Of a stretch of DNA of 43,049 nt, positions 1-12,000 are shown in pieces (positions within the stretch are counted from its first letter, which is position 1; the number at the start of each line of letters is the position of its first letter). This DNA comes from Nocardia wallacei (GTDB lineage Bacteria > Actinomycetota > Actinomycetes > Mycobacteriales > Mycobacteriaceae): contig NZ_JARWQD010000141.1 of the NCBI RefSeq assembly GCF_029869545.1, forward strand, positions 1 through 43,049. Reading direction: 5' to 3'. Position numbers and translations under genes: made by a program. Under the pieces are notes generated by a model that saw only the letters and a program-made list of their open reading frames with translations, did not search any database and was not told the DNA's origin.

Positions 1-1
1 A

Positions 2-3000
2 CAGGTGACTCATCTGTTCATCACCCCGGCGGCGTTGGCGACGCTGGATCCGGCGGGTCTGGACAGTCTGCGGGTGCTGGCCGTCGGTGGTGAGGCGTAT
101 TCGCCCGAGCTGCTGGCGAAGTGGGCCATCCCGCTCGGCGAGGACGGTCCCGTCCGCGCGTTCCACAACGTGTACGGCCCGACCGAGACCACGGTCGTGG
201 TCAATATCGGCGCGCCGCTGCTGCCGGGCGATGCCCTGACGATCGGCGGCCCGAACCGCGGCGTCCGTTCGCTGGTGTTGGACAGCCGGTTGCAGCCGGT
301 GCCGGACGGTGTCGCGGGTGAGCTGTATATCGCGGGTCCGCAGGTGACGCGTGGTTACCACGCGCGTGCGGGGTTGACCGCGGATCGGTTCGTGGCGAAC
401 CCCTTCGGGGACATCACTGGCGGGACCGGCGCGGCAGCTGCGGGGGGCGCAGCGGGTGAGCGGATGTACCGCACGGGCGACGTCGTCCGGTGGAAGACCC
501 GCGCACTGCCCGGCGGCGAGATCGAGTATCGCCTGGAGTATGTCGGCCGCTCCGACTTCCAGGTCAAGGTGCGCGGCTTCCGCATCGAGCTGGGCGAGAT
601 CGACAGCGCCCTCACCTCGCACGAGACGGTCGATTTCGCGGTCACGGTGGGTCACCGGACCGATGTGGGCTCGACCATCCTGGTCTCCTACGTGCACGCC
701 GCGGCCGGTCGGACGGTCGACGCGGCGCAGCTGACCGAGCACATCTCGCAGACGCTGCCCGAATACATGGTCCCGACCTCGATCATGGTGCTCGACGAGA
801 TCCCGCTGACCCCGGTCGGCAAGCTGGATCGCCGGGCGCTGCCGGAACCGGTCTTCACGGCGCGCGAATTCCGTGCTCCCGCAAGCGAAACCGAGGCGCT
901 GATCGCCGAGGTGTTCGCCGATGTGCTCGGTGTCGACCGGGTCGGCGTGGACGATTCGTTCTTCGCGCTCGGCGGCGACAGCATCCTGTCCATCCAGCTG
1001 GTGTCGCGGGCCAAGGCTCGCGGGCTGAACTTCAGCCCGCGCGACGTGTTCGAACAGCGCACCGCGGCCGGGCTGGCCGAGGTCGCGGCGCTGGGCGCGG
1101 GCGTGGAGCGGTCGCGGCTGACCGAGCTGCCCGGCGGCGGCGTGGGCGAGATCCCGGTGCTGCCGGTGATGACGCACTTCCTGTCGAGCGGGTCGTCGTA
1201 CCAGCGGTTCTCGCAGTCGATGACGCTGCGCCTGCCGGACGGCATCGATCGGGCGACACTGGTCGCGACGATCGGCGCGGTCTTCGACCACCACGACGTG
1301 CTGCGGTCGCGGCTGCGCGGCGATGCCGACAACGGCTGGGAGTTCGAGGCTCTGGAGCGGGGCGCCGTCGATGTCGACGCGCTCGTGCACCGGGTCGAGG
1401 TGCCCGCGGACATCGCCGACGACGAGCTGACCCGCCTGGCGAGCGCGGAATACGATGCGGCACTGGGCCGTCTGGATCCCGCGAACGCGGCCATGGTGCA
1501 GTTCGTGTGGTTCGCCTTTGCGGCGGGAGCGACGGGACCGGAGGAGGCAGCCCGCGGCACCGACCGCCGGGACGTGCTGATGATCGCCGGGCACCACTTC
1601 GTGGTCGACGGCGTGTCGTGGCGCATCCTCATCCCGGACTTCGCGGTGGCCTGGTCGCAGCTGGTCGCGGGCCAGCCGGTGGCGCTGCCCGCGAACGGGA
1701 CCTCCATGCGGCGCTGGGCGCACGCCCTCGTCGAGGAGGCCGTGGCCGCGGATCGGGTCGCGGAACTGCCGTTCTGGCAGGAGGTTTCGGCGACACCGGA
1801 TCCGCTGCTGGGCTCGCGCGCCTTCGATCCGGCCATCGACACCAACGAGACCGTGGAACGGATCCAGGTCACGCTCCCGGCCGATGTCACCGATGCGGTG
1901 CTCACCACCGTCCCGGGGCAGTATCACGGCGGCGTGAACGACGGACTGCTGTCGGCACTGGCCATGGCGATCGCGAAATGGCGTGGGGAACAGTCCGGTT
2001 CGTCCGCGCTGATCCGGCTGGAGGGCCACGGCCGCGAAGAGGACGTCGTCCCGGGCGCGGACCTGTCGCGCACGGTGGGCTGGTTCACCAGCGTCTACCC
2101 GGTCCGGCTGGACCTGGGCGGCGCCGACCTGAACGACGCCTTCGACGGCGGAAACTCGGTGGGGCGCATCGTCAAATCGGTCAAGGAACAGCTGCTGGCG
2201 GTGCCCGACAAGGGCATCGGATTCGGCCTGCTGCGCTACCTGAACCCGGAAACCGGTGCGCGGCTGGAGAATACGGGCCAGATCAGCTTCAACTACCTGG
2301 GCCGTGTTTCGGCCGGTGACGTGCCGGAGCAGCTGGGCGAACTGGGCTGGGTGCCCGTGGCCGACCTGGGCGAGGTGTCCGGGCTGATGGATGCGGACAT
2401 GCCCGCCAACGGCGTCGTCGACATCAACGCGATCGTCACCGACGGCGACGAGGGCCCGCAGCTCAGCGCCACCTTCGCCTATCCGTCCGGGCTGCTGACC
2501 GCGGACCGGGTGCGGGAGTTCGCCGACCTGTGGGTCGCCGCGCTCACCGCACTCGCCGGGCACGCGCGCCGCCCGGGCGCGGGCGGCTACACCCCGTCCG
2601 ACCTGTCGCTGGTGCGCGCCACGCAGTCCGATGTCGAGGGCTGGGAGCGGCAGTTCCCGGATCTGGTCGACGTGTGGCCGCTGTCCACGCTGCAGTCCGG
2701 TCTGCTGTTCCACGCGATGCTGACCCAGTCGACCTTCGACGTCTACACCATCCAGGCGGTGGTGAACCTGGGCGGCACGCTCGACACGGCGCGGCTGCGC
2801 GTGGCGGCGCAGGCCGTCCTGCAGCGCTACCCGAACCTGCGGACCGCGTTCGTCGCCGACCTCGAGGGCACCTCCGTGCAGGTGGTGCTGGAGCGAGTCG
2901 AGGTGCCGTGGCGCGAGGTGGATCTCACCGGCGTGCCCGCCGACCAGCGGCAGGCCGAACTCGAGCGGCTGATCGCCGAGGACCGGGCGACCCACTTCGA

Positions 3001-6000
3001 CCTGTCCGCGCCGCCGCTGCTGCGCTACACCGTGTACCGCACCGAGGCCGATCAGTGGCAGCTGGTCATCACCACGCACCACATCCTGCTCGACGGCTGG
3101 TCCATGCCGCTGTTGATGCGAGATCTGCTGGTGCTGTACGCCGTTCGCGGCGACGGCTCCGCGCTGCCGCGGCCGTCGTCCTACCGCACCTACCTCGGCT
3201 GGCTGGCCGGGCGGGACAAGCAGGAGTCGCTCGACACCTGGCAGCGGGCGCTGGCCGGGGTGGACGAACCCACCCAGCTGGCCCCGCAGACCACGCTCGA
3301 CGAGACCTACGAGATCGGCAAGCGGGTCGTCGAGATCGACGCCGAGCGCACGCGGCGCCTCAAGCGCCTGTGCGCCGAACTCGGCATCACCATGAACACG
3401 CTGGTGCAGGCCGCGTGGGGTGTGCTGGTCGGCCGCATGACCGGTCGCGACGACGTCGTGTTCGGTGCGACGGTGTCCGGCCGCCCTGCGGAGCTGCCCG
3501 GCATCGAGTCGATGGTGGGTCTGTTCATCAACACGCTGCCCGTGCGGGTGCGCATCGACGACCACGCCACGGTCGCCGAGCTGCTGACCGGATTGCAAGG
3601 GGCGCAGGCGGATCTGCTCGATCACCACTACGTGGGGCTGCCCGAGATCCAGCGGGTCGCGGGCATCGGCGCGCAGTTCGATTCGCTGCTGGTGTTCGAG
3701 TCGTACCCGGTGGACAAGGACGCGATCGCCGCGACCAGTTCCATCGACGGCATGTCGGTGCTCGACGCCGGGATCAGGGACGACACCCACTACCCGATGA
3801 CGGTGATGGTCACCGCCGACACGACCGTCGTGCTGCAGCTCAAGCACCTGCTCAGCCGGTTCACCGCCGACGAGGTGGAGACGCTGGCCACGCGGCTGCT
3901 GCGGATCGTCGACGAACTGCTGGCCGATCCGAAGGGCCGGGTCGCCGATATCGACGTCCTCGGCAATGCCGAGCGCGATCGAATCCTGGTGGAGTGCAAC
4001 GACACCCGGCGCGAGGTCCCGGCGGAACTGCTGCTGGACGGCTATCGCCGCGCGGTCGCCGCGCATCCGGATCGGGTCGCGGTGGTCTACGAGGGTGCGG
4101 AGCTGACCTATCGCGAGTTCGATGAGCGGGTCAATCGCCTGGCGCGGCACCTGATCTCGCTGGGCGTCGGATCGGAATCGCTTGTCGCCCTGGGAATCCG
4201 GCGGTCGCTGGACCTGGTGGTCGGCATGTACGCGGTACTGACCGCCGGTGGCGCCTACGTGCCGCTGGATCCGGATCATCCCGCCGAGCGCATCGCCTAT
4301 GTGCTGGAGACGGCGCAGCCGGTGTGCGTGCTGTCCCGGACCGTGGACGAGGTTCCGGTGCCCGAGGGCATCGAGGTCCTGCACCTGGACGCGCTGGAGC
4401 TGAGCGGCCTCGACGCGAGCCCGGTGCGGCCCGGGGAACTGCTGCGCCCGGTGCGCGATGAGAACCCGGCCTATGTGATCTTCACGTCGGGTTCGACCGG
4501 ACGCCCGAAGGGTGTGGCGGTGTCGCACTTCGCGATTCAGAACCAGATCACCTGGATGCTGGACGAGTACTCGCTCGGCATCGACGACGTGTACCTGCAG
4601 AAGACCGCCACCGTGTTCGACGTGTCGCTGTGGGGCTACTTCATGCCGCTGCGCGTCGGCGCGAAGCTGGTCGTGGCCACCCCCGACGGGCACCGCGACC
4701 CGGCCTACCTGGCGCAAACCATTGCCGCGCAGGGCGTGACGTTCACCGACTTCGTGCCCTCGCTGCTCGCGGTGTTCGCCTCCGAGCTCACCCCCGGCAG
4801 CGTGCCGACGCTGCGGACGGTGTTCGCGGCGGGTGAGGCGCTGCCGCCGGAGACCGTCGCGGCGCTGCGCGCGGTGTCGGATGCGGCCGTGCACAACGTC
4901 TACGGCCCGACCGAGGCCGCGGTCACCGTCACACACTGGCCGGTGAGCGGCGCCGAGCGGCGCACGGTCCCGATCGGCCTGCCGCAGTGGAACACCCGCC
5001 TGTACGTGCTGGATTCGCGGCTGCGGCCGGTTCCGGCGGGTGTCGCGGGCGAGCTGTATCTCGCGGGCGACCAGCTGGCACGCGGCTATGCGGCGCGCCC
5101 CGATCTCACCGCGGATCGTTTCATAGCCAATCCCTTCGGTACGGGCGAGCGCATGTACCGCACCGGCGACCTGGTGGTGTGGCGCGAGGTCGACGGGCAG
5201 GGCGCCCTGGAATACGTGGGCCGCACCGACTTCCAGGTGAAGGTCCGCGGCTACCGCATCGAACTGGGCGAGATCGACGCGGCGCTGACCGCGCACCCGG
5301 ATATCGACTTCGCCGTCACGCTCGGCCGCAAGACCGACGCGGGCGCCGACATCCTGGTGTCCTACGTCCGGGCCGTCGCCGAGCACACCGTCGACGTGCC
5401 ACAGGTGACGGAGTTCCTGTCCGGCCGGTTGCCCGAGTACATGGTGCCGACGGCGATCGTCGTGCTCGACAAGATCCCGGTGACCGCGGTCGGCAAGCTG
5501 GACCGCGCCGCACTGCCGGATCCGGAGCTGGGCTCGCACGAATTCCGCGCTCCCACCAGCGATATCGAGGCGACCATCGCCGAGGTGGTCGCGGAGGTAC
5601 TGGGCCTGGAGCGGGTCGGCGTGGACGATTCGTTCTTCGCGCTCGGCGGCGACAGCATCCTGTCCATCCAGCTGGTGTCGCGGGCCAAGGCCCGGGGCGT
5701 GGTGTTCTCCCCGCGCGACGTGTTCGAGCGGCGCACCGTGGCCGGGCTGGCCGAGATCGCCACCACCGGCGCCGATGCCGAGCGGCAGCGGCTGGCCGAA
5801 CTGCCGGGCGGCGGCGTCGGCGACATCCCGGTGCTGCCGTTCATGGCGTCGGTGCTGGCGAAGTCGGATGCGTCGTCGTACCAGCGGTTCTCGCAGTCGA
5901 TGACGCTGCGCCTGCCCGTCGGCATCGATCGGGAGACGCTGGTCGCGACGATCGGCGCGGTGTTCGATCACCACGACGTGCTGCGTACGCGGCTGGGCGG

Positions 6001-9000
6001 AGACGCCGAGAACGGTTGGGCCTTCGAGGCTCTCGACCGCGGGGCCATCGACGTGGACGCGCTGCTGCACCGTGTCGATGTCCCGGGCGACATCGACGAC
6101 GCGGAGCTGAACCGCATCGCGAACGCGGAATACGATGCGGCACTGGGCCGTCTGGATCCCGCGAACGCCGCGATGGTGCAGTTCGTGTGGTTCGCCTTCG
6201 GGGCGACGGACCGTCCGGGCGTGCTCCTCATCGCGGCGCACCACTTCGTCATCGATGGTGTCTCGTGGCGCATCCTGATCCCGGACTTCGCCGTGGCCTG
6301 GTCGCAACTGGCCGCCGGACAGCCGGTGACACTGCCCGCGAACGGGACCTCGATGCGGCGCTGGGCACACGCCCTGGTCGAGTCGGCGTCCGAGCGCGAG
6401 TCGGAACTGCCGTTCTGGAAACAGGTTTCGGCCACGCCGGATCCGCTGCTGGGCTCGCGCGCGTTCGATCCGGCGGTCGACACCAACGCGACCGTGGACT
6501 CCGTGCGGGTGAGTGTGCCCGCCGCGGTGACCGACGCGGTCCTCACCGCGATTCCGGGCCTGTACCACGGCGGCGTGAACGACGGCCTGCTGTCGGCGCT
6601 GGCCATGGCCGTCGCGAAATGGCGTGGGGAGCAGTCCGGTTCGGCCGCACTGATCAAGCTCGAGGGCCACGGTCGCGAGGAAGAGGCGGTGCCGGGCGCG
6701 GATCTGTCGCGCACGGTGGGCTGGTTCACCAGCGTCTACCCGGTGCGGCTGGATCTCGCGGGTGCGAACCTGGCCGAGGCGTTCGCGGGCGGAGATGCCC
6801 TGGGCCGCATCGTCAAATCCGTCAAGGAACAGCTGCTGGGCGTCCCCGGTAAGGGCATCGGCTACGGCCTGCTGCGGCACCTGAACCCGGAGTCCGCCGA
6901 GCGCCTGCCCGACGCGGGCCAGATCAGCTTCAACTATCTGGGCCGCGTCTCCACCGCCGATGTCCCCGCGCAGTTCGCCGAGATCGGCTGGGTGCCGGTC
7001 GACGACCTGGGCGAGCTGTCCGCGGTGATGGATGCCCAGATGCCCGCCAACGCGACGCTCGACATCAACGCGATCGTCACCGACGGCGACGACGGCCCGC
7101 AGCTGGGCGCGTCGTTCGCGTTCCCGAGCGGTCTGCTCACCCGCGAGCAGGCGCAGGAGCTGGCCGATCTGTGGGTCGAGGCGCTCACCGCGCTCGCTGA
7201 GCACGCGCGCCGTCCGGAAGCCGGCGGCCTGACACCGTCGGATCTGCCGCTGGTGCGCGCCGCGCAGTCGGATATCGAGGTGTGGGAGCGGCAGTTCCCG
7301 GACCTGACCGACGTGTGGCCGCTGTCGAGCCTGCAGTCGGGTCTGCTGTTCCACGCCATGCTGAGCGCGGCGACGGTGGACGTGTACACCCAGCAGGCGG
7401 TCGTCGATTTCGACGGCACCCTCGACCTGTCGCGACTGCACAGCGCGGCGCAGGGCATGCTGGAGCGCTACCCGAACCTGCGCGCGGTCTTCGTCGCCGA
7501 CTCGCAGGGCGAGCCGGTGCAGATCGTGCTCGACAAGGTCGAGGTGCCTTGGCGGGAGGTCGATCTCACCGATCTGCCCGAGGCGGACCGGCGGCCGGAG
7601 CTGGAGCGGCTGCTCGAGGTGGATCGCCTCACCCACTTCGACATGACCACCTCGCCGCTGCTGCGCTTCGCGGCGTACCGCACCGGCGACGCGTCGTGGC
7701 ATCTGTCGATCACCGCGCACCACATCCTGTTCGACGGCTGGTCGATGCCGCTGCTGATGCAGGACCTGCTGGTGCTGTACGCGGTGCGCGGCGATGTGTC
7801 CGCGCTGCCGCGGGTCCCGTCGTACCGGAACTTCCTGGCCTGGCTGGCCGGGCGGGACCGGGATGCCTCGCTGCGGGCCTGGGCGCACGCGCTCGACGGC
7901 ATCGATGAGCCCACCGTGCTGGCCCCGCTGCCCAAGCCGGACGAGACCTACGAGATGGACAAGCAGGTCGTCCACCTCGATGCCGAGTACACCCGCCGGG
8001 TCTCCGAATTCTGCGCCGAGCTCGGGATCACCGTGAACACGCTGGTGCAGGCGGCCTGGGGTGTGCTGGTCGGCCGCATCACCGGTCGCGACGACGTGGT
8101 GTTCGGTGCCACCGTCTCCGGTCGTCCGGCCGAACTGCCGGGCATCGAGTCGATGGTGGGTCTGTTCATCAACACGCTGCCCGTGCGGGTGCGCATCGAC
8201 GAGCAGGCGAGCGTCGCCGAGCTGCTGACGAGTCTGCAAGGGGCGCAGGCGGATCTGCTCGACCACCACCACGTGGGTCTCGCCGATATCCAGCGGGTGG
8301 CCGGTATCGGCGCGCAGTTCGATTCGCTGCTGGTATTCGAGTCGTATCCGGTGGACAAGGACACGATCACCGCCGCGAGCGCGATCGACGGGGTCTCGGT
8401 GGTCGGTGCCGGAATGACCGGTGGCACGCACTATCCGATGACCCTGCTGGTCAAGGCCGAGCAGACCATCGAGATCGTGCTCGAGCACCTGCTGAGCCGT
8501 TTCGGCACCGACGAGGTGGCGACGCTGGCGGCGCGGCTGCGGCGGATCCTGGACGAGCTGCTGGCCGGGGCGGGCCGCCGGGTCCGCGATCTCGACATCC
8601 TCGAGCTCGCCGAGCGCGACCGAATCCTGGTGGAGTGGAACGACACCCGGGAGCCGGTGGACGCGGAACTGCTGCTGGACGGGTATCGCCGTGCGGCGGC
8701 GGAGCATCCGGATCGGATCGCGGTCGCCTACGAGGGCGACGAGCTGACCTACCGGGAGTTCGACGAGCGGGTCAATATCCTGGCGCGCCGGTTGATCTAC
8801 CAGGGTGTGGGTCCGGAATCGCTGGTGGGCCTGGCGATCCGGCGTTCGCTGGATCTGGTCGTGGGCATGTACGCGATCGTCACGGCCGGTGGCGCGTACG
8901 TGCCGCTGGATCCGGATCATCCGGCCGAGCGCATCGCGCACGTGCTGGAGACGGCGCAGCCGGTGTGCGTGCTGACCCGGACCGCGGATCTGGTCGAGGT

Positions 9001-12000
9001 GCCCGAGGGTGTCGAGGTCATGAACCTGGACACCGTCGACCTGGACGGATTCGACGGCACCCCGATGCGGTCCGACGAGCTGCTCGCGCCGGTGCACCCG
9101 GAGAATCCGGCGTACGTGCTGTTCACCTCGGGCTCGACCGGACGCCCGAAGGGTGTGGCCGTCTCGCACGCGGCGATCAACAACCAGATCACCGTCATGC
9201 TGCGGGCCTATCCGATGACGCCGGAGGACGTGTACCTGCAGAAGACGCCGACGACGTTCGACGTCTCGCTGTGGGGCTACTTCATGACGCTGCGCGCGGG
9301 GGCGAAGCTGGTGGTCGCCACCCCCGACGGCCATCGTGATCCGCTGTACCTCGCGGAAACCATTGCCGCGCAGGGCGTCACGTTCACCGACTTCGTGCCC
9401 TCGATGCTGACCGTGCTCGCCGCCCACACCGCGCCCGGCGCCATGCCGACGCTGCGGACGGTGTTCGCGGCCGGTGAGGCGCTGCCGCCGGAGACCGTGC
9501 AGGCGGTGCACGCGATCTCGGATGCCGCCGTGCACAACCTGTACGGGCCGACCGAGGCCGCGATCACCGTGGCCCACTGGACCGCGACGGGCACCGAGAG
9601 CCCGAGCGTCCCGATCGGCCGCCCGGAGATCAATTCCCGCCTGTACGTGCTGGATTCGCGGTTGCGTCCGGTGCCCGCCGGGGTCGTCGGCGAGCTGTAC
9701 CTGGCCGGTGACCAGCTGGCGCGCGGGTACATGCGGCGCCCGGATCTGACCGCGGATCGGTTCGTAGCCAACCCCTTCGGGGGGATGAACGGCGGCGGGG
9801 CCGCGGGCGAGCGGATGGATGGTGGCGGGGCCGCGGGCGAGCGGATGAATGGTGGCGGGGCCGCGGGCGAGCGGATGTATCGCACCGGTGACCTTGTGGT
9901 GTGGCGTGACGGTGGTGTGCTGGAGTACATCGGGCGCGCCGACTTCCAGGTGAAGTTCCGTGGTCAGCGCATCGAGCTGGGGGAGATCGAGTCGGTGCTG
10001 CTGGCGCAGCCGTCGGTCAGCCAGGCCGCCGCCCTGGTGGTGCCGTCCGAACTCGGCGACCAGCTCGTGGTCTACGCGGTGCCCGCACCCGGCGCGCGGA
10101 TCGAACAGGCGCCGCTGCTCGAGGCGGCGATGCGGAGCCTGCCGACCTACATGGTGCCGTCGCAGGTCATCGCGCTGGAGGCGTTCCCGCTCAACCCGAG
10201 CGGCAAGCTGGACCGCAAGGCCCTGCCGAAGCCGACCTTCACGCAGCGGGAGTTCCGCGCGCCCGCCACGCCGATCGAGGAGATCGTCGCGGGCGTCTTC
10301 GCCGAGGTGCTCGGCGTGGAGCGGATCGGTGCCGACGACGACTTCTTCGCGCTCGGCGGCAACTCGCTGATCGCCACCCAGGTCATCGCGCGCGTCGGCG
10401 CCGCGGTGGGCACCCGGGTGCCGGTGCGGGCGCTGTTCGAGCGGTCGACGGTCACCGGTTTCGCGGCGGCGATCGAATCGCAGACCCGCGATTCGGGCGC
10501 GCCCGCGCTGGGCACTCTCGAACGGCCGGAACGGATTCCGCTGTCGCTGGCACAGCAGCGCATGTGGTTCCTCAACCGGTTCGATCCGGAGTCCGCGGCC
10601 TACAACGTGCCCATGGCGGTGCGGTTGACCGGTGAGCTGAACGTGGCCGCGCTGCGCGAGGCGATCGGTGACGTGGTGGCCCGGCACGAGGTGCTGCGCA
10701 CGGTGTACCCGGAGGTCGACGGCGCACCCGTGCAGGTGATTCTGCCGGTGGCGCAGGCGGTTCCGGAGCTGGAGCTGCGCACGGTCGCGCCGGACGCGAT
10801 CGAGTCCGCGGTGATCTCGGTGGTGTCGACGTCGTTCGATGTCACCAGCGCGGTGCCGCTGCGGGTGGCACTGTTCGAGATCGACGGTGCCGTAGGCGAA
10901 TACGTCCTGGCGATGGTGGTGCATCACATCTCCGGCGACGGTTCCTCGATGGCCCCGCTGACCCGCGACGTCATGACCGCCTACGCGGCGCGCGCGGCCG
11001 GAGAGCCGCCGAGCTGGGCGCCGCTGGCGGTGCAGTACGCCGACTACAGCATCTGGCAGCGCGCGCTGCTGGGCAGCGAGGACGATCCGGAATCGTTGTC
11101 CGCCAAGCAGATCGCGTACTGGCGTGCGGCGCTGGCCGATCTGCCCGACCAGCTGGATCTGCCGTCGGATCGCCCGCGCCCCGCGGTGCAGTCCTTCGCC
11201 GGGGCCAAGGTCGGGGTCGAGATCGACGCCGAGCTGCACCGGGCCCTGCACGAGTTGGCCCGGGGCGAGAGCGCGACGCTGTTCATGGTCGTGCATACGG
11301 CGTTCGCGGTGCTGCTGTCGCGGTTGTCGGGGACCGAGGACATCGCGATCGGCACGCCGATGGCGGGTCGCGGTGAGCGCGAGCTGGACGATCTGATCGG
11401 CATGTTCGTCAACACCCTGGTGTTCCGCACGCAGGTGGACGCGGGCGCGTCGTTCACCGAGCTGCTGACGCGGCAGCGGGAGTCGGATCTACAGGCGTTC
11501 GCGCACGCGGATGTGCCGTTCGAGCGGCTGGTCGAGGTGCTCAACCCGGTGCGCTCCACGGCCCATCACCCGCTGTTCCAGGTGGGCCTGTCGTTCCAGA
11601 ACCTGGGCCGGACCAGCCTGGAGCTGCCGGGCCTGAGCCTCTCGGGCGTGGACTACGACACGCAACTGTCGCAGTTCGATCTGCATCTGATCGTCTCCGA
11701 CGGCTATGACGAGTCGGGCGCACCGGCCGGTATCGGCGGCGTGCTGACCTACGCCACCGACCTGTTCGACGCCCCGACGGTCGAGCACTTCGCCGAGCGC
11801 TTCGTGCGCCTGCTCCGCCAGATCGTCACCGCCCCGGCGACGCCCGTGGGCGATCTGGAGCTGCTCGCCGACGGCGAGCGCGCGAACCTGGTTATGGGCT
11901 GGAATGCCACCGGGCACGAGGTCGATCGGTCGCTGACGCTGGTGTCGCTGCTGGAGCGGACGGTGTCGTCGACTCCGGACGCGGTGGCGCTGGTCGGGCC

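Noticed and set aside
490..2319. 609-codon plus-strand frame inside the NRPS
   Set aside because: Arginine-rich shadow of the NRPS frame without motifs.
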